In this document: positions 1 through 10,335 of the stretch, piece by piece
How positions within the stretch are numbered: position 1 is the first letter of the stretch
Layout of the letters: each line of letters starts with the position of its first letter
From: Maricaulis sp.
GTDB taxonomy: Bacteria; Pseudomonadota; Alphaproteobacteria; Caulobacterales; Maricaulaceae
Assembly: GCF_030149425.1 (NCBI RefSeq)
Contig: NZ_JASBRQ010000010.1
Location: 62,001 to 126,000, forward strand
DNA length: 64,000 bases
Direction: 5' to 3'
Program-made: the position numbers and the translations under genes
Notes under the pieces: model-generated
Database searches by the model: none
What the model was told of the DNA's origin: nothing
What the model saw: the letters and a program-made list of their open reading frames with translations, nothing else

Positions 1-35
1 GGCGCTTCTTGGTGCGTTTCGTTCGGATCGGTCAT
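1..35 (-). CDS. 5' end of an RND efflux permease-like gene (partial, runs off window)
   Basis: Reverse strand reads ATGACCGATCCGAACGAAACG (MTDPNETHQEA) after an AGGAGG RBS, directly downstream of the adaptor gene; product inferred from operon context only. Confidence 0.4.
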   Translation of the reverse strand, partial: MTDPNETHQEA

Positions 36-64
36 AACCGCCTCCTCGTTAGCGGTAGATCTGA

Positions 65-1342
65 TTAGCCGGCATTGGCGGCAGTGGTTTCGCCATCGGC
101 GTCACCGGTTTCAGTTTCGGCCATGCCTTCTTCGGCGTCTTCCGGAGCTTCAATGGTCGCGGAATAGGCGGAGAGGACTTCACCCGCTTCATCCAGCGAC
201 TGGATACGCATGCCGTCAGAGGCGCCGCGAACCGGCGAGACCACCACCATGTCGCCGGCAGAGACGCCGGAGGACACGACCAGGCGCTCGGTCGAAGACG
301 TCACCACGTCGACAGTACGGATGGACATGCGCCCACCGGGCTCTGCGACATAGACGCTATTCTCGCCGCGCAGCGCTGCGCGCGGCAGGATGTAGGCATT
401 CTCGACTTCACGGCCGACGATCTCGGCATTGACGAACAGGCCAACAGCCAGCGGAGCACCGCCTTCAGCAGCTGCGCCATAAGGGTCATCGACTTCAGCG
501 ATGGCGTAGAGAACGCGCGTCTGCGGGTCGATGGCGCTGTCCGTGCGGGTAATACGACCCTGCCAGGTCTGCTCGGCACCGGCCAGGGTGGCGGTGAGCG
601 TCACCGGGATGCCGGCCTCGTCACCCGCGCTGTAAGCGACCGGGATGCCCAGAATGCCAAGTTCGAAATCGGTCAGCGGCAGGCGGACCAGAACGGTGTC
701 GGTGGAGAAGACCTCACCCAGCGGCGTGCCGGCATTGACGAACTGACCGAGGTCAGCGGCCTTGGAGCGGACGCGACCGGTGAACGGTGCGGAAACCCGG
801 GTGCGCTGCAGGTCCAGACGGGCGTCCTGCAGGGTAGCGCGGGCGGCGGCCAGTTGAGCGCGGGCTTCAGCCAGCTGCGGTTCACGCAGGGTCAGGGCCG
901 AGGCTTCACCTTCGCCAAGCTCTTCCCATTCCGAACGGGCCAGGTCGCTTTCCGCCTGCTCGCGGGCCAGAGCCTGAGTGGCCTGGGCCACCTGGGCTTC
1001 GGCGCGGGTCACGGCGAGGCGATAATCCGCGTCTTCGATGCGGACCAGCGTCTCACCGGCCTCGAAGAAACCGCCTTCGATGAAATCCGGGTTCACAAAG
1101 GTGATGCGGCCGGAGACCTGGGGGACCAGGTTGATCTGGGTGCGTGGGCGGGCCTGGCCCTGCGAATTCACCGTCAGGGCAATGGTTTCGCGTTGGGCTT
1201 CTTCAACGAAGACCGCGATCGGCCGCGGTGTCGGATTGGCGCGCTCAGGCTGTGGCCCCGTGCTCATAATGGCTGAAACGACCAGGCCGAACAGCACGAT
1301 AACGATAGCGATGACAACAATTCGTGCGACGAGGGGTCCCAT
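65..1342 (-). CDS. efflux RND transporter periplasmic adaptor subunit (HlyD/MFP family)
   Basis: ORF 425 aa; N-terminal TM, biotinyl-lipoyl-like halves, coiled-coil hairpin, follows an OMP gene. Confidence 0.9.
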   Translation of the reverse strand: MGPLVARIVVIAIVIVLFGLVVSAIMSTGPQPERANPTPRPIAVFVEEAQRETIALTVNSQGQARPRTQINLVPQVSGRITFVNPDFIEGGFFEAGETLVRIEDADYRLAVTRAEAQVAQATQALAREQAESDLARSEWEELGEGEASALTLREPQLAEARAQLAAARATLQDARLDLQRTRVSAPFTGRVRSKAADLGQFVNAGTPLGEVFSTDTVLVRLPLTDFELGILGIPVAYSAGDEAGIPVTLTATLAGAEQTWQGRITRTDSAIDPQTRVLYAIAEVDDPYGAAAEGGAPLAVGLFVNAEIVGREVENAYILPRAALRGENSVYVAEPGGRMSIRTVDVVTSSTERLVVSSGVSAGDMVVVSPVRGASDGMRIQSLDEAGEVLSAYSATIEAPEDAEEGMAETETGDADGETTAANAG

Positions 1343-1344
1343 GA

Positions 1345-2736
1345 CTATTCTCCTGCCCGCATGGCCGGCTCAGACGAACCGGCGACTGCAAAATCGCCAG
1401 CAATGGCGAGATAAAGATCGATACGATTAGTGACGCGCTCGCGCTGCGCCGAGATGTACTGGCTTTCCGCGCTGATGCGACGGCTATTGGCGTCGAGCAG
1501 CGCGAATATGGTGGATACGCCGCGAGCGTACTGGCGGATGACCAGTTCTTCCGCAGCCGCCGCTTCTTCAAAGGCCTGACGCAGGCTTTCCACACGTTCG
1601 GTGAGGATGGTGTCGGCATAAAGCGCGTTTTCCGCTTCCTGCCAGGCGCTCAAAACCGTCTGCGCATAAGAGGCGACCGCCAGTTCGGCATTGGCCTGGG
1701 CCTGATCGCGCTGGGCCCGCAACTGCCCGCCGCGGAAGATCGGGGCGGTCAGCGAGGCGGCCATGTTGGAGATAAAATCATCAACATCGAGCGCGTCTTC
1801 CAGCGAAACGCCGCCACCGCCGGTGGAACCGGACAGGGACAGGCTCGGGAACAAGGCCGCGCGGGCCGCATCAGCACGCAGGCCGGCAGACAGCAGACGG
1901 CGTTCCGCCGCCAGCACATCCGGCCGGCGGGTCAGAAGATCTTGCGGCGAACCCAGTCCGCCCGGGGCATCAAGCGCCGGGAAATCGCCATCATGGGCGA
2001 TGCGCGCCGCCGGATAACGGCCGAGCAGGGTTTCCAGCGTCCGCGCCGAAGAGGCTTCGGAGCGGCGGCGCGATGCGACGGCGGCTTCCGAAGAGGCCAC
2101 CGAGCTGCGTGCGGTCCGGACGTCGGAGCTGCGTACCAGGCCGCGGGCAAAGCGCCGTTCGGTCAGGGCCAGCGTGTCGCGGCGGGTCTGCAGGTCTCGT
2201 TCTGCGAGTTCGGTTTGCTGGCGCGCTTCGATCAGCGCGTACCAGGCTTTGGCGACCTGGCCGGCGACCGACAATTGCGCCCCGCGCAGATCTTCCGCGG
2301 CGGCTTCGGCGTCCAGCGTTCCGGCATTGGCGGTGTTGCGCACCCGGCCCCACAGATCGACCTCCCAGGAGGAGGAGAGGCCGAAGGAATAGCTGTCCGT
2401 GCCCCCGGGTTCGGTCCGTTCCACGCCGAGCGATCCGCTCAGCGAGGGCAGCCGGTCGGAACCGGCAACCCGGGCCGATGCGCGTGCCGCGTCAAAGCGG
2501 GCCAGCGATTGGGCAAGGGAGGGATTGGCGCCGAAGGCTTCTTCAACAAGGCCGGTCAGGGCCGGGTCGCCCATCGCGGTGATCCAGTTCTCAGCCGCCG
2601 TCTGGCCCAGCATGGCCGGTTCCGATGTGAAGCGCGCGGGCGCTTCCGGCAGGACCGTCTCGGGCTGGAAGGCCGGCGTGCTGGCACAGGAGACCGTGGT
2701 GAGGGCCGTCGCCAGTACTAACAATGATTTACGCAT
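1345..2736 (-). CDS. outer membrane efflux lipoprotein (NodT/TolC family)
   Basis: Internal ATG of the 527 aa ORF gives lipoprotein signal MRKSLLVLATALTTVSC; OEP repeats; start at 2736 preferred over 2928. Confidence 0.88.
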   Translation of the reverse strand: MRKSLLVLATALTTVSCASTPAFQPETVLPEAPARFTSEPAMLGQTAAENWITAMGDPALTGLVEEAFGANPSLAQSLARFDAARASARVAGSDRLPSLSGSLGVERTEPGGTDSYSFGLSSSWEVDLWGRVRNTANAGTLDAEAAAEDLRGAQLSVAGQVAKAWYALIEARQQTELAERDLQTRRDTLALTERRFARGLVRSSDVRTARSSVASSEAAVASRRRSEASSARTLETLLGRYPAARIAHDGDFPALDAPGGLGSPQDLLTRRPDVLAAERRLLSAGLRADAARAALFPSLSLSGSTGGGGVSLEDALDVDDFISNMAASLTAPIFRGGQLRAQRDQAQANAELAVASYAQTVLSAWQEAENALYADTILTERVESLRQAFEEAAAAEELVIRQYARGVSTIFALLDANSRRISAESQYISAQRERVTNRIDLYLAIAGDFAVAGSSEPAMRAGE

Positions 2737-2810
2737 GCGTTGTCCCCGCACGTCTTGAGCTCTACCGATAGCGCATCCTATGGCCGCCTTAGCGAAAGTC
2801 AACATAAATT

Positions 2811-2858
2811 TATCGAAAAACACTAAATGCCTATCGATTTCCATGAAATAGTTGTCGA
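2811..2858. promoter_or_regulatory. three phased TATCGA/TGTCGA half-sites upstream of efflux operon
   Basis: TATCGA at 2811, TATCGA at 2832, TGTCGA at 2853: exact 21-bp spacing. Confidence 0.35.
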
Positions 2859-3016
2859 AATTCGAGATGCGACAGTCCCGCAAGCGCTCTGCCCGCGGCC
2901 GTTTCACCTTATCGCCGGTATGTGCCATAGAGACGACAGTCCGTTGGCGGGATCAGTCCCGCCGCAACGCGCCAGCGGCCCCTATGCCTTGCTCGCGCTA
3001 ACAAGGCGAGTGAACT

Positions 3017-4426
3017 TTGAGAAAGGTCGCAAGCGAAACACAGCCCTCCATTCGCATCCGGCGCCGCGACACCGCGGCCGTTGCAGCACTTGGAAGTACG
3101 GTTCTCCTGCTGCTGTGGATTTTCGGCGAGCTCGGGTTTGTGCAGGCGTTCGTCGCGATCGCGACGGTCGGCGCCCTGTCGGTGTTTTACTATCTGACCG
3201 TTTCAACCACGCTGAATCCGCGCCTTGCTGCTCCGGTTGAACCGGAGCCGGAAGAACGGCCTGCGGACCGCGTGCCCGCCGATGCCATGCTGGAAAGCCT
3301 GCCCATTCCGGTTTTGATGATTGGCGCCGGCGGTCGGATCGAAAGCGCCAACCCGGCAGCGCGAGAATTTGTCGGGCTGGGTTCGACCAGTGGCAATCTG
3401 TCTGCCGTGCTCAGGCAGCCCAAAGTCCTTGAAGCCGTAAGCGCCGCACTCCGCGGCACGCCGGTCAAACCGGTTGAGTATTCCAATATGGCGCCGGTCG
3501 AAAGCCATGTGCGCGCTTTCGTGGCGCCGTTGAAGATCGACAGCGACCCGGTCCTGCCCTGGCGCGCCATGCTGGTCCTCACTGACGAGACGTCGATCAA
3601 ACGGGCGGATCGCATGCGCGCGGATTTCCTCGCCAACGCCAGTCATGAATTGCGCACGCCGCTGGCCTCTCTAGCGGGCTTCATCGAGACGCTGCGCGGT
3701 CATGCCCGCGAGGATGAAGAGGCCCGCGAGCGCTTCCTTGGCATCATGTTCGATCAGACCGAACGCATGCAGCGGCTGATCAATGACCTGCTTTCGCTGT
3801 CGCGGATTGAAATGGACGAACATGTCCAACCGAGCGGCGAGGCGGATATCTCGGCGGTGGCAGAGGACGTGATTGATTTCCTGCGGCCGCAGCTGGCGGC
3901 GAAATCGATCGAGCTGGAAACCGATATCGTCAAGGGCGCCGTGGCCACAGGCGACCGGGACCAGTTGACCGAGGTGATGATCAACCTAGTCGAAAACGCG
4001 ATCAAATATTCGCCCCGCGAAACACTTATCTCGCTCGAACTGATTACCGATGCGCCGCGAGAGGAAGCGGAGAAGCGCGAGTTGACGCTGGAGGGGGAAA
4101 GCAGCCGCCTGTCCCTGGCGATGCCGCCCTCCGATCCCGGCGAGCGTTATGTCGTCGTCCGGGTGCGCGATCGGGGTAAGGGTATTGAGCGCCCCAATCT
4201 GCCGCGCCTGTCAGAGCGATTTTACCGGGTGGACGGTCAGAAAAGCGGACCGAAAGAGGGAACCGGGCTGGGGCTCGCCATCGTCAAGCACATCATCAAC
4301 CGGCACCGGGGCGGTTTTACCGTTGAAAGCTCACCCGGGCACGGCTCGGTCTTCTCGGTTTTTCTGCCAATGGCGCGAGAACAAGCCGCAGATTCGGTCG
4401 ATGAAACAGTGGATCAGGATAGCTGA
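3017..4426 (+). CDS. phoR: phosphate regulon sensor histidine kinase PhoR
   Basis: 469 aa; N-terminal TMs, PAS-like region, HisKA (NASHELRTPLASL), HATPase (GTGLGLAIVKHI); TTG start; upstream of pst genes. Confidence 0.9.
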   Translation: MRKVASETQPSIRIRRRDTAAVAALGSTVLLLLWIFGELGFVQAFVAIATVGALSVFYYLTVSTTLNPRLAAPVEPEPEERPADRVPADAMLESLPIPVLMIGAGGRIESANPAAREFVGLGSTSGNLSAVLRQPKVLEAVSAALRGTPVKPVEYSNMAPVESHVRAFVAPLKIDSDPVLPWRAMLVLTDETSIKRADRMRADFLANASHELRTPLASLAGFIETLRGHAREDEEARERFLGIMFDQTERMQRLINDLLSLSRIEMDEHVQPSGEADISAVAEDVIDFLRPQLAAKSIELETDIVKGAVATGDRDQLTEVMINLVENAIKYSPRETLISLELITDAPREEAEKRELTLEGESSRLSLAMPPSDPGERYVVVRVRDRGKGIERPNLPRLSERFYRVDGQKSGPKEGTGLGLAIVKHIINRHRGGFTVESSPGHGSVFSVFLPMAREQAADSVDETVDQDS

Positions 4427-4447
4427 TCGACCTGCCTGGACTGGGCA

Positions 4448-4480
4448 GTGTCACAAAACTGTAGCTCAAATGTCATAAAG
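4448..4480 (+). promoter_or_regulatory. candidate PhoB box array upstream of pstC
   Basis: GTGTCAC-AAAA-CTGTAGC-TCAA-ATGTCAT-AAAG: three 7-bp half-sites at 11-bp period, matching the CTGTCAT-N4 Pho box pattern. Confidence 0.65.
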
Positions 4481-4521
4481 GGGCCGACCACACCCGCTAG
4501 GGGTGGTGATTAATCCCAGTC

Positions 4522-6252
4522 ATGCCGGGCGTCCGGCGTGATGCAAGGCGAGCCCGAATGTCGGTCATTTCCTTCATTGCCCTTATTCTGTTGGTGCTGG
4601 TGGCCGCCGGGTTTTACTACGGGCGTAGCCGCGCGATCCGGCTCGCCGATGGCGATACCGCGCTGCTCCACTCATTGCCGAATTATCACGGATATTACGC
4701 CGGGATCTGGGCAGGGCTGCCCGCCTTCCTGCTGATCGCAGCGTTCGCAATGTTTTCCGGACCGATCGTAGACCGGCTGACCGCGATAGAGTTGCATACC
4801 CAGGCTGTCGGTCTGAATGCGCGCTACGAACAACGGATATCCAGCGATCCCGATTATCGCGAGCTGGAACAGGCGGTGATCCTGCTGCGTAGCCGCGTCG
4901 ATACGATCAATGCGGAACTGGACAGCGCCCGCCGGAGTGATCGCGAGAATGCTGAGCAGCTCGTGGTCCTGCGCCAGCGGGCGGTGGAGCTACTCAATCA
5001 GTCGACACGCGCGGAAGAGGATTTGCGCCTGTATGCTCAACAAGTGGCCGTGCAGGTCAGCGAAGCGGGGCGGGCTGAAGGTGTTGGCCTGGTCGCGTTG
5101 GCCGGTTTTGAACTGGAGCAAACCCCTCGCGAACGCCGGCAGCTCTTCCTGTCTGATGCGCGCCGCTTGGCCCAAGGCGAGCTGGCCAGCCGCGATACGC
5201 CAGAATTGCGCGCTGCCGGAGCCGTAATCAGCGCCTACCAAGCCAATTTCCGCAATGTTGTTGCCGTGGCGGCCTTGTTGCTCGGCTTTGCCGGTCTGGC
5301 CCGCGCCCACATGAGGGTCAATGTGCAATTCCGGGCGCGGAACAGTGTCGAGCGGCTGATCACCACGGTCCTGTTCATATCCTCTGGTCTCGCCGTGTTG
5401 ACGACCGTTGGCATTGTCGCCTCGCTCCTGTTTGAGAGCCTGCGCTTTTTCGGCGAGGTGCCGCTGCACGAGTTTCTGTTCGGGCTGCAATGGTCGCCAC
5501 AGATCGCCATTCGCGAGGAGCAGATCGGCCAGACCGGCGTCTTTGGTGCCGTACCCCTGTTTGCCGGAACCGCACTGATCACCCTGATTGCCATGCTGGT
5601 TGCCGTGCCGATCGGACTGTTCTCGGCCATCTACCTGTCGGAATATGCCGGTTCGCGTTTCCGCCTGTCGGCTAAACCGGTCCTGGAAATCCTCGCGGGC
5701 ATTCCCACCGTCGTTTACGGCTATTTCGCCCTGCTCACCGTAGGGCCGGCCCTGCGCGCCATGTTTGGTGCCATCGGGATCGAGGATGTCGATCTGAAGA
5801 GCGCGCTCTCCGCCGGCCTGGTCATGGGGGTGATGATCATACCCTTCATTTCCTCGCTCTCCGATGATGTGATCAATGCGGTGCCGCAATCCCTCCGTGA
5901 CGGCTCCTACGCCATGGGGGCCACCAAGTCGGAAACGATCTCCAAGGTGATCATGCCCGCCGCACTGCCGGGTATTATCGGCGCCGTGCTGCTGGCCGTG
6001 AGCCGGGCGATCGGCGAGACCATGATCGTTGTCATGGCGGCTGGCCAGGGCGCGAACCTGACCGCCAACCCGCTGGAGTCGGTGACCACCATCACGGTCC
6101 AGATCGTCACCTTGCTGACCGGTGACCAGAACTTCGACAGTGCCAAGACCCTGTCGGCTTTCGCACTCGGTCTTGTGCTCTTTGTCCTGACCCTGATCAT
6201 GAACATGATCGCCCTGCGCGTGGTCCAGCGCTACCGGGAAAAATATGACTGA
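4522..6252 (+). CDS. pstC: phosphate ABC transporter permease PstC (with N-terminal extension)
   Basis: 576 aa; permease core LSEYAGSRFR...EILAGIPTVVYGYFALL; next to pstA/pstB. Start could be 4522 or a little downstream (4558). Confidence 0.9.
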   Translation: MPGVRRDARRARMSVISFIALILLVLVAAGFYYGRSRAIRLADGDTALLHSLPNYHGYYAGIWAGLPAFLLIAAFAMFSGPIVDRLTAIELHTQAVGLNARYEQRISSDPDYRELEQAVILLRSRVDTINAELDSARRSDRENAEQLVVLRQRAVELLNQSTRAEEDLRLYAQQVAVQVSEAGRAEGVGLVALAGFELEQTPRERRQLFLSDARRLAQGELASRDTPELRAAGAVISAYQANFRNVVAVAALLLGFAGLARAHMRVNVQFRARNSVERLITTVLFISSGLAVLTTVGIVASLLFESLRFFGEVPLHEFLFGLQWSPQIAIREEQIGQTGVFGAVPLFAGTALITLIAMLVAVPIGLFSAIYLSEYAGSRFRLSAKPVLEILAGIPTVVYGYFALLTVGPALRAMFGAIGIEDVDLKSALSAGLVMGVMIIPFISSLSDDVINAVPQSLRDGSYAMGATKSETISKVIMPAALPGIIGAVLLAVSRAIGETMIVVMAAGQGANLTANPLESVTTITVQIVTLLTGDQNFDSAKTLSAFALGLVLFVLTLIMNMIALRVVQRYREKYD

Positions 6253-7987
6253 TCAGGCTCCGAAAACTTCCCTTGGCGAGACGCTCGCCGAACGCCTGCC
6301 GCGGCGCTACCGGGCCGAGTTGCGCTTCCGTGCTGCCGGGCTCGGAGCGGTGATCTCGGCGGTAGCGATCCTGTTGGTCCTGATCCTGTCCATCGTCAGC
6401 GAAGGCCTGCCGGCTTTTACCGTGCACCAGCTTGTTTTGCCGGTGTCGCTGGAGCGCGAATTGGTTGATCAGGAGGGCGATGGCACTGAGGCATCGCTGC
6501 GCCGGGGCCGCTATAGCGCCGTGCTGCAAAATGCCATGCGTGAGGAATTCCCGGAGGTGAGCGGGCGCCGCGAACTGCGCGCCCTGTTCGGGCTCTATAC
6601 GCCGCTCAATTCGACCCGGCTGATGGACGAGGTGCTGGCCGATCCTGCACTGGTTGGCTCGACACACGTCTTCCGCATGCCGATCGCCGACGAGCTCGAC
6701 CTTTATCTCAAAGGGCGCCTGGTGCAGGACCGCATCTTGCCGACAACGGGCACGCTGGGCATGAGCGAGCAGGGCGGGGTTGTCCTCGCCTCCAGCTCGA
6801 CCAATGCCTTCGCCGATCTCGCGGAAGAAATGCGCCGGTCCATCGAGCTCGAGGCCGATCGTCTTCTGCTTCGGGCGGAGAGCTCGCGCCGCGCCATGGA
6901 TGTCGCCGGCGAGGATGAGCGGGATCGGCTGGCCTCCGACGCAGCGCGCGCGCAGCGCCAAGCCGAGGCCCTGCTGGATGCGGCCCGGGCTGAAACCGGT
7001 TGGATCGAGCTTGAAGGTGAGCTGCCCAGCATTCTGGTGGACGCAGACGGGCACACAATGAAGCTGTCCGCTCTGTCGGTAGATGGCCGCCAGGTGCGCG
7101 GAGCCTATCTGCTCGGAAGCGGCAATGTCGAGGTCGCTCAGAACTGGTCGCTTTACGTCGTGGATACGCCGGAAACACGGCGTCGTGTCAGCGACCAGGT
7201 GATCGCCTGGACCCGTGCGCTTGAAGACCGCGGCCGGATCCAACGCGGTTTCAACCACTATCTTTTCGCCAATGCCGACAGCCGTGAACCGGAACTGGCC
7301 GGGGTAAGGGGCGCCTTGTTCGGCTCCATCCTGACCATGATCATCACCATGTTCCTGTCGGTGCCGATTGGTGTGTTCACGGCGCTGTATCTGGAAGAGT
7401 ACGCGCCGAAGAACCGCTTCACCGACATGATCGAAGTCAATATCAACAACCTCGCAGCGGTGCCGTCCATCGTCTTCGGCCTGCTCGGCCTGGCCGTATT
7501 CATCAATGCTTTCGGCCTGCCGCGATCAACACCGATTGTCGGCGGTCTGGTCCTGTCGCTGATGACCCTGCCAACCGTGATTATTTCCACCCGTGCAGCC
7601 TTGAAGGCCGTGCCGCCCTCGATCCGGCAGGCGGCGCTGGCGGTCGGGGCCTCCAAGACGCAGACGGTTTTCCACCATGTCCTGCCCCTGGCGGCGCCGG
7701 GTATTCTGACAGGCTCCATTATCGGTCTAGCCCAGGCGCTGGGGGAAACCGCGCCGCTGCTGATGATCGGCATGGTCGCCTTCATCGCCGATGCGCCCTC
7801 GCTCGGGCTGGAGGGTTTCTCGCAGCCCGCAACGGTCATGCCGGTGCAGATTTTTCTCTGGTCCGATGCCGCTGAACGAGCCTTCGAGGCCCGCACGGCT
7901 GCGGCCATTCTCGTCCTTCTTGCGCTGATGATCGGCTTTAATGCCCTGGCCATTTATCTGCGCCGCCGTTTCGAACGGAGATGGTAA
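6245..7987 (+). CDS. pstA: phosphate ABC transporter permease PstA (large periplasmic insertion)
   Basis: 580 aa; core [39 protein letters not shown]; overlaps pstC by 8 nt. Confidence 0.9.
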   Translation: MTDQAPKTSLGETLAERLPRRYRAELRFRAAGLGAVISAVAILLVLILSIVSEGLPAFTVHQLVLPVSLERELVDQEGDGTEASLRRGRYSAVLQNAMREEFPEVSGRRELRALFGLYTPLNSTRLMDEVLADPALVGSTHVFRMPIADELDLYLKGRLVQDRILPTTGTLGMSEQGGVVLASSSTNAFADLAEEMRRSIELEADRLLLRAESSRRAMDVAGEDERDRLASDAARAQRQAEALLDAARAETGWIELEGELPSILVDADGHTMKLSALSVDGRQVRGAYLLGSGNVEVAQNWSLYVVDTPETRRRVSDQVIAWTRALEDRGRIQRGFNHYLFANADSREPELAGVRGALFGSILTMIITMFLSVPIGVFTALYLEEYAPKNRFTDMIEVNINNLAAVPSIVFGLLGLAVFINAFGLPRSTPIVGGLVLSLMTLPTVIISTRAALKAVPPSIRQAALAVGASKTQTVFHHVLPLAAPGILTGSIIGLAQALGETAPLLMIGMVAFIADAPSLGLEGFSQPATVMPVQIFLWSDAAERAFEARTAAAILVLLALMIGFNALAIYLRRRFERRW

Positions 7988-7991
7988 CCCC

Positions 7992-8798
7992 ATGATTGAA
8001 GCTTCACCCCAGCAGGCAGCGCCGCTACCCGGTGCTCAAGGCCCGATCAAGGTGGCCGCGCGCGGGATCGACGTCTTCTATGGCGACAACCACGCGCTGA
8101 GGAATGTATCGATCGATGTTCCCGACCGTAGCGTGATGGCCTTTATCGGCCCGTCCGGTTGCGGCAAGTCGACCTTCCTGCGCTGCCTCAATCGAATGAA
8201 TGACACGATCGAGGAGGCACGCGTATCCGGTTCGCTGTGCATTGATGGGCGTGAGGTCTATGACAAATCGGTCGACCCGGTCGTCTTGCGCGCCCGCGTC
8301 GGCATGGTGTTCCAGAAGCCCAACCCTTTCCCCAAGAGCATCTACGACAATGTCGCTTACGGCCCGCGTATCCACGGCCTCGCCCGCACGCGCGAGGAGC
8401 TTGATGCCATGGTTGAGGAAAGCCTCAACAAGGCCGGGCTGTGGGGCGAGGTCAAGGACCGGTTGCTGGAGCCTGGCACCAGCCTGTCCGGCGGCCAACA
8501 GCAGCGTCTGGTGATTGCCCGCGCCATTGCGGTGCAGCCGGAAGTCATCTTGATGGACGAGCCGTGTTCCGCGCTCGATCCTATTGCGACGGCCCGTATC
8601 GAGGAATTGATCGACGAGCTGCGCGAGAACTACTGCATCATCATCGTGACCCATTCGATGCAGCAGGCCGCTCGCGTGTCGCAAAAAACCGCATTCTTCC
8701 ACCTTGGCTCGCTGGTCGAGGTTGGCCCGACGGAAGAGATTTTTACCAATCCCCGTGATCCGCGTACCCAGGATTACATAACCGGCCGCTACGGCTAG
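7992..8798 (+). CDS. pstB: phosphate ABC transporter ATP-binding protein PstB
   Basis: Walker [13 protein letters not shown], signature [14 protein letters not shown], Walker [14 protein letters not shown]; start MIEASPQQ at 7992. Confidence 0.95.
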   Translation: MIEASPQQAAPLPGAQGPIKVAARGIDVFYGDNHALRNVSIDVPDRSVMAFIGPSGCGKSTFLRCLNRMNDTIEEARVSGSLCIDGREVYDKSVDPVVLRARVGMVFQKPNPFPKSIYDNVAYGPRIHGLARTREELDAMVEESLNKAGLWGEVKDRLLEPGTSLSGGQQQRLVIARAIAVQPEVILMDEPCSALDPIATARIEELIDELRENYCIIIVTHSMQQAARVSQKTAFFHLGSLVEVGPTEEIFTNPRDPRTQDYITGRYG

Positions 8799-8817
8799 GC
8801 CGGCTCAGGAGCGTTCT

Positions 8818-9519
8818 ATGACCCTGTCGCAACGCGCACATATCGTATCCGCCTATGGCGCCGAGCTGGACCAGCTCGCCGATGATATCGCCCGCATGGG
8901 CGGTCTGGTGGAAACCCAGCTCACCGAGGCGCTGTCTGCCTTTGTCCGCCGCAATGCCGCGACCACGGCGGAGGTCCGGGCCCGGGAGAAACAGGTCAAT
9001 GCCATGTATGGCGACATCGAAAAGAGCGTCATTCGCCTGTTCGCCCTGCGTCAGCCCATGGCGACAGACCTGCGCATGACGATCTCCGCCTTGAAGATCG
9101 CCAGCGATCTCGAGCGGGTTGGTGATCTGGCAAAGAATATCGCCTATCGCGGCGAGGATATGGCCGAATTCGCACCGCCGCCTGTCCTGGGCCAGGTCGA
9201 GCGCCTCGGTGCCATTGTCACCGGCCAGCTGCATGAGGTGCTCGATGCTCTGGGCTCTTTCCAGGTCGAACCGGCATTGCGCGTCTGGCACAGCGATGAC
9301 GAGGTCGATGAGCACTACAATTCTTTGATCGCCGACGTTCTCAACGGCATGAAGATCGACAGCAATTTCGTCGGTCCGGGCCACCACGTCCTGTTTGTGG
9401 CCAAGAACCTCGAACGCATTGGCGATCATGCCACCAATATTGCCGAGGCGGTGCATTTCATGGTCACCGGCCAGCATCTCGAACAAATTGAATCCACCGT
9501 CACGTCCACCGGGAAATAG
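8818..9519 (+). CDS. phoU: phosphate signalling complex protein PhoU
   Basis: 233 aa; two PhoU repeats, ASDLERVGDLAKNIAYR / AKNLERIGDHATNIAEAV. Confidence 0.95.
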   Translation: MTLSQRAHIVSAYGAELDQLADDIARMGGLVETQLTEALSAFVRRNAATTAEVRAREKQVNAMYGDIEKSVIRLFALRQPMATDLRMTISALKIASDLERVGDLAKNIAYRGEDMAEFAPPPVLGQVERLGAIVTGQLHEVLDALGSFQVEPALRVWHSDDEVDEHYNSLIADVLNGMKIDSNFVGPGHHVLFVAKNLERIGDHATNIAEAVHFMVTGQHLEQIESTVTSTGK

Positions 9520-9529
9520 GAGTGAGGCG

Positions 9530-10222
9530 ATGAACCCGCATGTCCTCGTTGTAGAAGATGAAGACGCCCTGGCGACCCTGCTGCAGTATAATCTGGAGAA
9601 GGAGGGCTATAATGTCTCCGCCGCGGCTGATGGCGAAGAAGCCCTGATCATGGCCGAGGAAGAAACGCCGGATCTGGTTCTGGTCGACTGGATGCTGCCA
9701 AAAGTCTCCGGCATTGAGGTCTGCCGCCGGCTGCGCTCGCGCCAGGAGACTGCCAATGTGCCGATCATCATGCTGACCGCGCGCGGTGAGGAAACCGACC
9801 GTGTGCGCGGGCTCGATACCGGGGCGGATGACTACATCGTCAAACCCTTCTCCATGACCGAGCTGTTCGCCCGCATTCGGGCCGTTCTGCGCCGCATCCG
9901 TCCGGGCCTGGCCGAGGATGTGATCAAGGCTGGTGACATCACCATGGACCGCGTGGCTCACCGGGTGAAACGCGCTGACCGTGAGATCCATCTCGGGCCG
10001 ACCGAATTCCGCCTGCTCGACTATCTCATGCAGCATCCCGGCCGGGTGTTCTCGCGTGAGCAATTGCTCGACGCGGTCTGGGGTTCCGATGTCTATGTCG
10101 AGGCCCGCACCGTCGACGTTCATGTCGGCCGGCTACGCAAGGCCCTCAATACCAAGGAAGAGCGTGACCCGATCCGCACTGTACGTTCGGCGGGTTATTC
10201 CTTTGACGTGAGCGCCAGCTAG
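9530..10222 (+). CDS. phoB: phosphate regulon response regulator PhoB
   Basis: Receiver (LVDWMLPKVSG, VKPF) plus winged-helix OmpR/PhoB domain; MNPHVLVVEDE start at 9530. Confidence 0.93.
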   Translation: MNPHVLVVEDEDALATLLQYNLEKEGYNVSAAADGEEALIMAEEETPDLVLVDWMLPKVSGIEVCRRLRSRQETANVPIIMLTARGEETDRVRGLDTGADDYIVKPFSMTELFARIRAVLRRIRPGLAEDVIKAGDITMDRVAHRVKRADREIHLGPTEFRLLDYLMQHPGRVFSREQLLDAVWGSDVYVEARTVDVHVGRLRKALNTKEERDPIRTVRSAGYSFDVSAS

Positions 10223-10269
10223 CGCAGCTGCTCGGCTTCGTCGGGAAGCCCTCACTACCCGCAATAAAG

Positions 10270-10299
10270 AACGGCCGCCTCGGGGGAGAGGCGGCCGTT
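10270..10299. terminator. bidirectional terminator-like hairpin between phoB and gcrA
   Basis: AACGGCCGCCTC-ggggga-GAGGCGGCCGTT, perfect 12-bp stem between convergent genes. Confidence 0.75.
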
Positions 10300-10335
10300 A
10301 TTCTACCGGACGGGGGTGAGAGGGGGGATGTCCGG

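Noticed and set aside
2737-2928. N-terminal extension of the NodT-family ORF to 2928
   Set aside because: The extension precedes a clean lipoprotein signal peptide at 2736 and covers the phased-repeat promoter region
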